Translations under genes and position numbers: made by a program
In this document: in pieces, positions 1 through 9,943 of the stretch
Numbering within the stretch: the stretch's first letter is position 1
How the letters are laid out: each line of letters starts with the position of its first letter
The notes under the pieces: model-generated
What the model saw: only the letters and a program-made list of their open reading frames with translations
Databases searched by the model: none
Told to the model about the DNA's origin: nothing
Origin: Coix lacryma-jobi var. lacryma-jobi
Lineage: Eukaryota > Streptophyta > Magnoliopsida > Poales > Poaceae
Direction of reading: 5' to 3'
Length of the DNA: 64,000 nucleotides
NCBI GenBank assembly: GCA_009763385.1
Contig: CM019827.1
Location: 90,008,314 to 90,072,313 of the forward strand

Positions 1-42
1 CCGCGTGTACCTGTCAACCGTCTCGAGACGTGGTTAGGTGGG

Positions 43-145
43 CACATTAAATGTGTGCGGTTACCATTCCTCTGCCGTGGGAGACCCCGCCCGTTGGGAT
101 TTTCTTTTATAAATGTCGAGTGAGGGGTGAGGGACTCTTTTCTTT
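43..145 (+). promoter_or_regulatory. Putative promoter of the antisense extra gene of T
   Basis: A TATAAAT box lies at 108-114, about 140 bases before the first ATG (254), followed by a pyrimidine-rich stretch suited to transcription start. Upstream, at 44-56, is the near-palindrome CACATTAAATGTG; the LTR of the same element has the related CGCATTAAATGCG near 24189. No other gene on the plus strand would use this promoter. Function is inferred from position and motif only. Confidence 0.5.
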
Positions 146-1198
146 GCCCTTGCCTTTACAGCCGCCGCAGCTCCCACACGCTTTCTCCCCAAGCTAGCGA
201 TTGGTAATCTTCCCGGCCGTCCGTCCACCGCTCAGATCCGCGTCGTCGCCGCCATGGCCGCCCAGACCCAGGTGCTGCCGCCCGAAGACTAGCGCCCGAC
301 GAAGACGTCGCAGCTTGAGCTGGAGTCGCTGGTCGACCTGGGGCTTCTCCGCCCCAACCCGCGGGAGGGGCCCGCGTGGTGGATTCTCCCGTCGGCGGAC
401 CACCAGGAGCCGCACCCGCCGGAGGGGTATGTGGTGAGCTTCACGCGCTACCACCGCATGGGGCTTGGCGTTCCGCCAAGCCGCTTTATGCGGAGGCTGG
501 CTCACCACTTTGAGGTGGAATTGCAGCAATTCTCCCCCAACTCAATCTCGCGCGCCGCCATCTACGCCGCGGTGTGCGAGGGATACCTGAAGACCGAGCC
601 TCATTGGGAGATGTTCGTCCACCTCTTCTGGGGCGAGCTCTTTCATAAGGCCGTGAAGCTGAGCGGGAGGAGGCTCGCGCGCGCGGGCTCCCTCACCATC
701 ACCATGAGGACCGGTCCCTCGTCGGCCAACGTCCCCCGTCACTACCTCCACTATAAGCTTTCCTCCAACCAGGCGGGGTGGGACGACCACTGGTTCTACC
801 TGCGGAACGAGGACGGGCTCCTTCCGCAGTACACCGGCAGGATCATCACCAAGTGCCCTGAGAAGTGGAATTGGGGCATTGTGGCGGACAGGCAGTGCCT
901 CCTGATGCTGCTGATGAATACGATGTGGTCGCTGGTGGAGGAGAAGGGACTGACCGTCCAGACGGTCATTTGGGCGTTCCATCAGCGGAGGGTCCTTCCT
1001 CTGGCGGACCGCCCCCTTCTCATCTATGAGATGGGGCCAAATGCCCCGCTCAAGGCGCTGAACAGGTCGAGCATGGCCGAGGAGAGGCTGCCTCAGAACG
1101 AGGGTGCCTCCCGGGTGACGGTCATGATCCACGGGCCGTTCTGCCCTGAGGAGACCAACCTAATCGCCATGGCACCCGACGCGGGGTGTCTCAACCCG

Positions 1199-1303
1199 GT
1201 AAGCCTTCCTCAAGCTAGGCTGTTTCGAGCCTCCCCTCCTTTCTATTTCTTCGAACCTTGTTTACTCTCCTTGTGGTTTTTCTCATCAAGTTTCTTTTTG
1301 CAG
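1199..1303 (+). other. Intron 1 of the antisense extra gene
   Basis: GTAAGC donor at 1199 and a T-rich tract ending TTTTTGCAG at 1303. Length 105, phase 0. The frame stays open through it, but the translated intron is hydrophobic and unlike its charged neighbours, so it is better read as an intron. Confidence 0.7.
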
Positions 1304-2358
1304 GGGGCGTTCACATATCACCCGTCGAGGCCCCCGGTGAAGGAGGACGCCGCGGAAAGACAGGTGAGGCGCCTCTCTGCTCAGAAAGATAAGGAGAGTA
1401 AGGATGCAAAGAAGAAGAAAGAGAAAGAGAAGAACTTGCGTCGGGTGGACCGGGATCAGAGGCTAGCGAAGGCTCGTCATAACCGGCAGCCTGGAGAGGA
1501 GTCCCCCGAGCTCAACTACACGAGCTCGGAGGAGGAGGATGACGATGAGGAGGAGAGCGATGATGAAGGGATGGATGCGCGTCTGAGGCGCGCGGGGGTC
1601 GTCGACATCAGGGTTGACTGCTCTTCTGTGCAGGAGAATATCCTGGAGATCCCCCCGGCGAAGGGATCGCGCAGGACGCAGCAGCGGAAGGCCACGCCAG
1701 GCCCTGCCTCGTCGGAGGCTCAGGGCACGTCGAGCTCCGTGCTGGACGTGCCCCCTGACGTGAAGAGGCCTCGAACTCGGGGTACCATCGCCGCGGCGCA
1801 GAAGGAGGCCACGACCGCGTCGACCCAGGCGGGGGGTCTCGAGAAGGGCCGGACCTCGAGAAGCGGTCAACACGCCGAGAGGGACTCCGGGCCCGACCGC
1901 TGCAAGTCATCGAGGCCGACATCGAGCCCGCGGAAGAGCGGGCAACATGAGGGGACGTCGAACCCCCGCCACCATGACCGTCGAGGAGGGAGCTCCCGGT
2001 CGTCTCGTGACGGGAGTCGCGAGCGATCCCAGAGCCCATCGCCGTACCGTTGCTGGGAGAAGGAGGCAGACGCGGGGGGGGGGGGGCGCGACCGCCGGCA
2101 CGAGCGCCGGAGCAGGCCCCGGAGCCCGCGCAAGGAAAGGCGCCAAGAGGACCGCTTGAAGGAGACGCGGTCGTCCCCCCGGGACAAGAGACAAAAGGAG
2201 AGCTCCCCGTCGGGGTCGTGTCACGGGAAGCACTGGGAGCCTTCCCCCCATCCGAGCCACACGGAGACGGCTCGGGGGCATGGCTCGAGCCATGGGGCGG
2301 GCTCAAAACTCCCGAGCAGGTCCGGCGACTCGGGGAAGAAGTCTCGCCGTCGCTTTGG

Positions 2359-2440
2359 GTAAGTAACGTTTCTCAATTCCGTTGGTAGTGAAGCTTTACC
2401 TTTTTACCTTTGGTGATGTGTGCCGTTTCTGGTTTTTCAG
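2359..2440 (+). other. Intron 2 of the antisense extra gene
   Basis: GTAAGT donor at 2359 and GGTTTTTCAG acceptor ending at 2440. The frame closes at 2360-2362 without splicing. Splicing joins a phase-2 codon and continues into EKHSRQEADP. Confidence 0.75.
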
Positions 2441-2526
2441 GGAAAAGCACTCCCGGCAGGAGGCGGACCCCGCGGTGTCCAAGCGGGTGAAGACCTTGAG
2501 CTCTGCTGAGAACCAAGCACCTCGAG

Positions 2527-2691
2527 GTATGGCTCCTTCTTCCGCTAAAATTGCCGCTTGGCTGGTGAAGGCTTGAGCAGCCATGGCTCGGGGAAGTCAG
2601 ATGGCCGCCGCGGATCTTGGTGAGGCCGACGCCGTCGACTACGGGGGTTGAGGCTTTTTCCTGATTCTGACGACGTTGTTCTCTTTTTCAG
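2527..2691 (+). other. Intron 3 of the antisense extra gene
   Basis: GTATGG donor at 2527 and a TCTCTTTTTCAG acceptor ending at 2691. Phase 1; splicing restores the frame into AGTTAPGAK and the proline-rich segment. The intron contains in-frame stops. Confidence 0.7.
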
Positions 2692-4177
2692 CAGGGACCA
2701 CGGCTCCTGGCGCCAAGCCCGCCGCCACTGCGTCCATCGCAGCAACACCTCCTCCTCCTCCTCCTCCTCCTCCGGTGGCGCCTACCGAGGGGGCCACTCC
2801 TCCCCCCGTCATGACGACCATCTCGGGGGGAGCACCTGAGACAGGCGCGGCTCCATCGGCGTCTGGGGCTGAGGGGACAGTAGCCCTCGAGACCCCAGAC
2901 GACACGAGTCGGCCCGCTGGACAGGATCCTCTACCGACAGAGCCTCGCGCGCCCGCGGATAAGGAGAAGGAGGGGGAGGCATCGGTGGAGAAGATACCTA
3001 CGGTGGAGGAGCTCCTGGACGAGCTGGAGAAGGAGCCGTCCCCGATCAAGGGCTTAGCGCTGGAGGGGGCACTCGAGGCACCGGCCGGGGATGACAAGAC
3101 GCCGGAAGACCCAATGAGGGAGGAGAGGCTCGAGGGGCCGGCCGGGAACGAGGCGGAGGGGACGACCGGTCCCTTGGCCGGCGCGGAGGAGAGCTTGGAG
3201 ACGAGCCACCCCTCGAGCGATCCGCTACCGCTCGAGCCCCCGCCTCTACGCGATGCCGCACCGTCGCCTCGGGAGGGGACGGAGCAACAGGAGGAGATGG
3301 CTGAGGGGCCGCACGATGACGGTGAGGGGCGGAGAGAGCCGCAGCTAGTGCCGCCGGTTGGAGGGCCGCAGCTGGTGCTGCTCGAGTCGGAGGAGGAGGA
3401 CCTGCTCATCGTCGAGACCAGTCGATCGGTGTGGCCATACCCTGACGCTTGCGAGCCCGTGGGGGAGGGCTCGTCCGACGCCGTTATCCCCGTCGAGCGG
3501 TCGACTCAGCAGGGTGTTCCGCGGGAGGCTTGGTCGATCTTCAAGGAGGTGACCGAGCTCGTGGCGCAGGCAGAGAGGGCCTTCGTGGAGGCGGCAGACA
3601 AGTCCGCACGGGTGGCGGCTGCCCTCGTGATGGCCGAGGGGGAGCTCCAGGAGCTCCGCGCTGAGCTGGGCCGCAACACACAGATGGCGGGCCGGCTCAA
3701 CGACGCTTAGGCGGAGACCCAGGCGGCTCGAAGCGAGGCCGCCACCGCCCGGTCTGTAGCGGAGGCGGCGAGGAAGGAGGCCGCCGACGCCCGAGGCGAG
3801 GCCGCCACCGCCCGGTCTGCAGCGGAGGCGGCGAGGAAGGAGGCCGAGGAGGCCAAGAGCAAGGCCGCCACCTGCCCTGGCTGCGGCGGAGGCAGCGCGG
3901 AAGGAGGCCCAGGAGGCCTTAACTGCCGCGCGCTCGAGGATCCAAGGCCTCGAGATCGACATGGATCAGGCTCTCAACAGAGCTAATGACCTGTCGCTCA
4001 AGCTCGAGGATGCTCGGCAGGAGGTGATCAAGAAGGATCTGGGCCTTGCGCAGACGGGCAAGCTGGTCGAGGAGCTTTAGGGCCAAAAACTTGACGTGTT
4101 GTCCCAAAAGCATACGCTCGAGCAGCGCGTCAGGGTCCTTACCAGCGACTTTGATGTTCTGGGCATGCACTGCTAAG

Positions 4178-4265
4178 GTACTGTCGTAATCTTCAGGCTT
4201 TGTCTTGCTTTGATTTCGAGATTCTTGCCACGCCGCGAACTTACCCTTTTCTGTTTGTTGCACAG
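4178..4265 (+). other. Intron 4 of the antisense extra gene
   Basis: GTACTG donor at 4178 and TTGTTGCACAG acceptor ending at 4265. Splicing in phase 1 gives DLEKTAEEL, which continues the coiled coil. The codon just before the donor is TAA (4174-4176), a likely decay of CAA. Confidence 0.6.
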
Positions 4266-4801
4266 ATCTGGAGAAGACCGCCGAGGAGCTCCACGAGACG
4301 AATCAGACTCTCGTGGAGCAACTCCAGGGTGAGACCATGGTGGCGGAGCGGGCGCGCGGCACCCTCGACAGGCTCTGCTCCACATGGGGTGCTGACCCGG
4401 TGGCCACGGCAGAGGGCGCGGTGGCTCGAGGCGACGCCCTGGTCGATGCCCTGTGCTTCCTCGATGTGGCCGCACGGGACCGCGTCAAGAGCGCTCTCCA
4501 CCATGACGTAAAGCAGGCGCTCGCGGCCGTCCCCTCCGGCTTTCGCTACCCGGTCAACGTCGTCGCCAAGGGCTTCGTCGAGATCGAGGGGAAGGACGAA
4601 GAGTGGAACGATCGCCGCGTCGACAAGATCCTGGAGAAGGTGGAGAGGCCGGGGGCGGCGCTCGGAAAGCTCTTCGAGCAGGACGTGCTGCCTCCCATTG
4701 CAGACAGTGGTGTAGATAGCTCCCCTCCTCCTGGCCCGGACGTCGAGGCTGAGCCCGCAGCAGAAGATCTTGAGGAGGAGTTCCAGACTGATGAGGAATG
4801 A

Positions 4802-5349
4802 GGCCTGCGTGCCAAATTTGGGCGTCGAGGCCTTTGTAAAAATTCATGTCATGACTTATGGCCCGTCGAGGCCAACATATTCGTATGACTCATTTGTTTA
4901 AAGAAGCTGTTTTCTTTTCAAATTTATTTGATCATTTCTCTTTGTCGCTAGCTCGAGTTTCTACCGGCTTGGTCTATGTCCTTTCGATACGCGTCACGAG
5001 TTCCTCGAGGGGAGGCGTAGGTAGGGTACCATAGCCCGGGGGCGTGGGTGGCCGTCTATGTCGATGCCCCCCGCCTCTTGGAGGCTCGAGGTATCTATGG
5101 ACTTAGACGTTGCTAGTACGGTCGAGATACGAATCGAGATAAGGGTCAAATTTTTGAAAAGAAAAGCGCATTTTTTCCGGAGCCTGGGGGGGTTCCCCCT
5201 GTCAGCCGCCGAGGGAGGCTCGACCCTGGACAAGGCAGGGTCGAGGCTACCTTAAGTTGCTAAGTAAAATGAAAGACAGTGCACGAGTTTGTTCATTCAT
5301 ATTTGACGTGTTTATACAAAGCAACAAAATGTATAAGGCCTCGAGGCCC
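4802..5349. other. Shared 3' non-coding stretch between convergent genes of T
   Basis: Lies between the stop of the antisense gene (4801, plus) and the stop of pol (5350, minus), so both transcripts would end here and overlap tail to tail. It has an A/T-rich part (4830-4930) that could carry poly(A) signals. I see no further reading frame. Confidence 0.5.
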
Positions 5350-7378
5350 TTAAGGGTAGAAGCGACGTAGCTGAGATATGTTCCACGCATTCACCAGGAT
5401 CCTGCCTTGACCGTCGTAGAGCTTGTATGTTCCTGGCTTGAGCACCTCAGCTATGGTGTATGGGCCCTCCCATGAAGGGGTGAGCTTGTGGCGCCCTCGA
5501 TTATCTTGCAGCCGTCGAAGCACGAGGTCCCCCACCGCTAGGTCCCTTTTGCGCATGTGCTTGTCGTGGTAGCGTCGAAGTGTTTGCTGGTAGCGTGCGG
5601 AGTTGATGAGCGCCATGTCTCGAGCCTACTCGAGCAGGTCCTTGGCGTTGGCGAGCCTCTCGTCGTTGGTTTGCTCGTTGCAGGCTCGAAGTCGAGGGGA
5701 GCCGTACTCGAGGTCCGTAGGCAAGACAGCCTCGGCGCCGTAGGTTAGGAAGAACGGAGTGAACCCGGTGCCTCGACTCAGCGTAGTCCTGTGGCCCCAC
5801 AGCACCGAGGGGAGCTCTGCAGCCCACCTCTTTCCAAAATTCTTGAGGGTCTTGAACAGCCTCGGCTTCAGCCCGTGGAGTATCATGCCATTGGCGCGCT
5901 CGACCTGCCCGTTGCATTGAGGGTATGCGACCGAGGCCCAGTTCACGCAGATGTTGTTGTCATCGCAGAAGTTGATGAACTTTTTGCCCGCGAATTGTGT
6001 GCCATTGTCGGTGATGATGACGTTAGGCACCCCAAACCGGTATATGATGTCGGAGATGAACTCGACGGCCTTCTCGGAGGTGGGGTTGCCTATAGGCTTA
6101 GCCTCGATCCACTTGGTGAATTTGTCGACGGCCACGAGCACATGCGTGTACTTTCCATTTGTCATCTTGAGGGGACCCACGAGGTCGAGCCCCCAGACGG
6201 CAAACGGCCAAGTGATGGTGATCATCTGCAGGGCATGCGCGGGCTGGTGCGTTTGCTTGGCGTAGAACTGACACCCTTGGCAGGCTCGAACCAGGCGCTT
6301 GGCGTCTCCAATGGCGGTTGGCCAGTAGAAGCCTTGGCGGAAGGCATTCCCCACCAAGGTCCTTGGCGCTGCGTGATGGCCGCAAGCCCCCGAGTGCATG
6401 TCGTCGAGGAGCCTGCGTCCTTCCTCGAGGGGCATGCAGCGCTGAAGGATTCCTGATGGGCTTCGACGGTACAGCTCTCGTTCGTCGCCGTAGATGACGT
6501 AGGTCTTGGCCCTTCGAGCGATGCGTCGGGCCTCCGTCTTGTCTTCTGGTAGCACGCCTTGCGTCAGGTAGTCGAGGAAGGGCGTCCGCCAGTCGAGGGG
6601 TCATGATGGAGAAGAGGCGGGTGCGTCGATCTGCATTGCCTCAGCGGATGTCGAGGGGTCGTTTTCGAGGGGTGGTGTTGAAGGTCGAGCCCCCGTGTCC
6701 GGCTCGAGGGGTGGCGTCGAGGGGCCAGCCCCCGGGCCGATTTTGACGAATGGCTCGAAAATGTCCCTCGAGAAGACATCTGGTGGGACGGTGCCGCGCG
6801 TGGATGCTAACTTAGCCAGCTCGTCTGCGGCCTCGTTGTACTTTCGAGCGATGTGGTTGAGCTCGAGGCCGTAGAACTTGTCTTCTAGCTTGCGCACTTC
6901 TACGCAGTATGCTTCCATCTTGGGATTGATGCAGCTCGAGGCCTTCATGACCTGGTTGATGATGAGCTGCCAGTCCCCTCGAACGTCGAGGCGTCGGACC
7001 CCAAGCTCAAGGGTGATACGTAGCCCATTGACGAGGGCCTCGTACTCAGCGACGTTGTTGGAGGCGGGGAAGTGCAAGCGCAGCAAGTAGCGCATGTGGA
7101 CTCCAAGGGGTGAGATGAAGAGCAGGCCTACGCCTGCCCCTGTCTTCATGAGGGACCCGTCGAAGTACATAGTCAAGAGCTCGGCTTGGATTTGTGCCAG
7201 CGGGAGCTGGGTGTCGGTCCACTCAGCAACGAAGTCCGCCAACGCTTGCGACTTGATGGCTTTTCGTGGAGCGTAGGTGATGGCCTCCCCCATCAGGTCG
7301 ACAGACCACTTGGCGATGCGCCCCGTGGCCTCCCGGTTGTTGATGATCTCTCCGAGGGGGAAGGACGATACCACCGTC
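5350..7378 (-). pseudogene. pol: pol of T, C-terminal part: RNase H, second RNase H and integrase
   Basis: One minus-strand frame with two stops. Going down from 7378 it holds the end of the RT-linked RNase H, then a second, archaeal-type RNase H (about 6790-7190, starting MYFDGS with the acidic core and an NVAEYEAL helix). A second RNase H is a Tat-clade hallmark. Integrase follows: zinc-binding HHCC (HSGACGHH ... CQGC, about 6275-6400), DDE core with D in GLDLVG, D in ITDNGTQF and E in NGQVERANG, and a C-terminal fold ending QLRRFYP. TGA at 6601-6603 and TAG at 5626-5628 interrupt it. At 7378 the frame is cut by copia insertion. Removing 7379-8384 and one TSD copy (1011 bases, a multiple of three) restores continuity with RT copy A. 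Confidence 0.88.
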
Positions 7379-8384
7379 TGCGGATACATGGGTGTATGCT
7401 GAGTCTCTGAGTGATGAGTGATTGTCAATGGGTTTGATCGCATGTTCTTTGGCTTGTGTTGTGCAGGTGTCGAGCACGGAGACAGTGATCGAGGGCAAGG
7501 TGAAGGTCAAGTTGAGACGTGCCGTGCCGATGGACTGGGTGCGATGAAGGATGGGCGTGCCGTGCGGCGGACGTGCCATGCCGATGGATCGAGCAGTGAA
7601 GGGCGGACGTGAGGCTTGGACTGAGGGACCGGAGTGCCTGAGGATCAGCTGTGGTGGCTGGCAGCCTGGGACAGCGACGAGTGGAGACTTGCGGGGCACG
7701 GTGTTGCTCAGGTCGAGCACCTGGGGACACGTGTCGGTGGACGGGGTGCACGCGCGGTGCATCCCCTCTACAGCTCCGGTTTGGTGGTTGAGCCAGGGAA
7801 AAATCACCGGGTGGACGGTTTCCGAGTTTGGGCCTCAAAACTCGGGTGCTCGGTTTCCAGGTTGAGCCACAAAACCTGGGCGCGGACGGTTTCCGAGTTT
7901 GGCCACAAAACTCGGGCGATGGGCCGGTTTCCGAGTTTGGGCCTCAAAACTCGGGCGCTGCGGGTTTCTGAGTTTGAGCCACAAAACTCAGGCTGGTGGG
8001 CTGGTTTCCCGGTTTGGGCCTCAAAACCGGGGGTTGCTGGAAAAGGCTGGTTTCCCGGTTTGGGCCACAAAACCGGGGGTGCAGAGCGAGGACGGCACGT
8101 GGCGGCAATCGGAAGGTTGCGAGGACCGGAAGGTTGGGGTTACCCAAAACCCATCACGTCACTAGTTGACTTGCGTGAACTTGGGTGAGGAAGTTTTTGT
8201 GGTGCCTCGCTGTGATCCCAGGGATCATCCACCCTCTTCCAAGGGTCGTGGGCATCACGTTTTTGGTAGTAGCTCTTGGGGATTGATTTTGGGACACTTG
8301 GCCAAAGTTTCGTGAGAAATTTTATTGGCTCCCATTCACCCCCCCCCCCTCTGGTCGGCTTGCTTTTGCATTCTCGGTCCTTCA
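7379..8384 (+). mobile_element. Solo LTR of the C1 copia family in RNase H of T
   Basis: Starts TGCGGATACATGG and ends TCGGTCCTTCA, the same ends as the C1 3' LTR (17461-18783), and is flanked on both sides by CCGTC (7374-7378, 8385-8389). This is the normal mark of LTR-LTR recombination within one inserted element. Compared with the full LTR it lacks about 330 bases equivalent to 18201-18530, replaced by a few filler bases (8122-8129), so the likely transcription-start area is gone. Otherwise only about six substitutions are visible by eye. Confidence 0.88.
7822..8077 (+). repeat. Array of seven palindromes in the Sirevirus-type LTR
   Basis: Seven imperfect inverted repeats of about 24 bases, spaced about 35-45 bases. 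Arms vary but pair: CCGAGTTT/AAACTCGG, CCAGGTT/AACCTGG, TGAGTTT/AAACTCA, CCCGGTTT/AAACCGGG; the loop is GGGCCTCA or GGCCACA. Palindrome arrays in the LTR regulatory region are a known Sirevirus feature. Confidence 0.85.
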
Positions 8385-9668
8385 CCGTCACGGGATGAGC
8401 GAGGAAATAATCCTGGAGCTTGCACCTCATGATGATGATGCCGTAGAGCAGCTTCTAGATGTTTGGGTACCGGACCTTGGCCTCAGAGAGCACCTCACTG
8501 ATGAAGTACACTGACCGTTGGACTGGTAGCGTGTGATCCTCCTCGTGTCTCTCGACGACTACGACCGCGCTAACCACCTGGGTGGTTGCGGCCACGTAGA
8601 GGAGGAGAGGCTCGGGGGGATCGTCACCCTGGGCTGGTCGTGGTGGCACGACAATTGGCGCGGAAGTCAGCAACCCCTTCAACTTGGTTAGGGCCTCCTC
8701 GGCTTCGACGGTCCACGCAAAGCATTCTGTTTTCTTCAGCAGGCGGTAGAGGGGTAGCGCCTTTTCCCCTAGCCTCGAGATGAACCTGCAGAGAGCGGCT
8801 AGACAACCTATCACTTTCTGTACGCCCTTGAGGTCTCGAATTGGGCCCATCCTCGTGACTGCTGAGATCTTTTTGGGGTTGGCCTCGATCCCCCGTTGTA
8901 AGACAATGTAGCCAAGTAGCATGCCTCGAGGCACACCAAAGACACATTTCTCGGGGTTGAGTTTCACATTCTTGGCCCGGAGGCACTCGAACGTGGTATC
9001 GAGATCGCTGATGAGGTCCCCGACTTTCCTGGTCTTAACCACGATGTCATCGACGTAGGCCTCGACAGTTTTGCCTATGTGTTCGCCAAAGACATGCTGC
9101 ATACAACCCTGATATGTTGCCCCGGCGTTTCGAAGGCCGAAGGGCATTGTAACATAGCAATACATACCAAATGGCGTAATAAAAGAGGTAGCGAGCTCGT
9201 CGGATTCTTTCATCTTAATCTGGTGGTAGCCAGAATACGCATCGAGAAATGAAAGTACTTCACACCCCGCAGTGGAATCGACAATCTGATCAATTCTAGG
9301 TAAAGGAAATGGAACTTTTGGACATGTTTTATTCAAACCAGTGTAGTCTACACACATCCACATTTTTCCATTCTTTTTCCTAACTAGTACAGGGTTAGCT
9401 AGCCACTCCGGGTGAAATAACCCCTTGATGAATCCAGCCGCCAAAAGCTTGTGCACCTCCTCGCCGATGATCCTACGCTTCTCCTCGTCGAAGCGGCGCA
9501 GGCGTTGCTTCACCGGTCTGGACCCGGCCTGGATCTCCAAGGCGTGCTCGGCGACTCCCCTCGGTATGCCTGGCATGTCCGAGGGGCTCCACGCAAACAT
9601 GTCAATGTTCGCGTGGAGAAAGTCGACGAGCACTGCATCCTATTTAGGCTCGAGGCTGGCACTGATGG
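8385..9668 (-). pseudogene. pol: RT of T, copy A (left copy of a duplicated segment)
   Basis: Encodes a Tat-type reverse transcriptase: a leader with DMFAWSPSDMPG, then VKQRLRRFDEEK, the fingers motif MWMCVDYTGLNK, SFLDAYSGYHQI, and the catalytic YVDD at 9045-9056. It runs into the start of RNase H. Its left end joins the solo LTR through CCGTC. TAG at 8455-8457 interrupts the frame before RNase H. Its right end at 9668/9669 is a non-homologous junction with the middle of a C1 LTR (1-2 bases of overlap at most). It is about 99 percent identical to copy A' at 18784-20067. Confidence 0.9.
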
Positions 9669-9880
9669 CTTGCGTGAACTTGGGTGAGGAAGTTTTTGTG
9701 GTGCCTCGCTGTGATCCCAGGGATCATCCACCCTCTTCCAAGGGTCGTGGGCATCACGTTTTTGGTAGTAGCTCTTGGGGATTGATTTTGGGACACTTGG
9801 CCAAAGTTTCGTGAGAAATTTTATTGGCTCCCATTCACCCCCCCCTCTGGTCGCCTTGCTTTTGCATTCTCGGTCCTTCA
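9669..9880 (+). repeat. 3' end of the C1 5' LTR
   Basis: Matches 18571-18783 and the end of the solo LTR almost base for base, ending CGGTCCTTCA. It starts abruptly inside the LTR, joined to T pol sequence at 9668. Confidence 0.9.
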
Positions 9881-9881
9881 A

Positions 9882-9900
9882 TTGGTATCGGAGCAGGTTA
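9882..9900 (+). other. Primer binding site of C1
   Basis: TTGGTATCGGAGCAGG directly follows the LTR end. It resembles the copia primer site complementary to the 3' end of initiator tRNA-Met (usual form TGGTATCAGAGC). Confidence 0.8.
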
Positions 9901-9943
9901 AGGATCTTCCACCTTAGCCGGTTCCAGATCCACAGAAGGCGAC

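Larger units (their letters stand above)
254..4801 (+). pseudogene. Antisense extra gene of Tat element T (five exons, broken)
   Basis: Spliced gene running against gag-pol. The N-terminal part (about 290-1198) resembles the 'putative gypsy type transposon' domain (Transposase_28 family) known from grass Tat elements; its molecular role is unknown to me. Next come a charged K/R/S/D-rich segment (to 2358), a proline and acid-rich segment with a run of nine prolines near 2750-2776, an alanine-rich coiled coil (about 3540-4170), and a final coiled coil with an acidic end (4266-4801). Four GT-AG introns join the frames with correct phase. The start is ATG 254. An in-frame TAG at 290-292 closes the frame after 12 codons; TAG at 3708-3710 and 4078-4080, TAA at 4174-4176 and a frameshift near 3875 break the coiled coil. 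A nuclear role is suggested by the basic repeats, but that is inference. Confidence 0.75.

Noticed and set aside
1608..2306. Long open frames on the minus strand inside the antisense gene of T
   Set aside because: High G+C and codon structure of the plus-strand exons leave shadow frames; the translations are low-complexity S/P/R with no domain.
7822..8077. CRISPR-like spaced repeats
   Set aside because: Units are palindromes with changing arms inside a plant LTR; no constant repeat, no cas genes, eukaryotic context.
8185..8384. Separate small repeat shared by 8185-8384, 9669-9880 and 18571-18783
   Set aside because: All three are the 3' part of the same C1 LTR and are explained by the duplication model.
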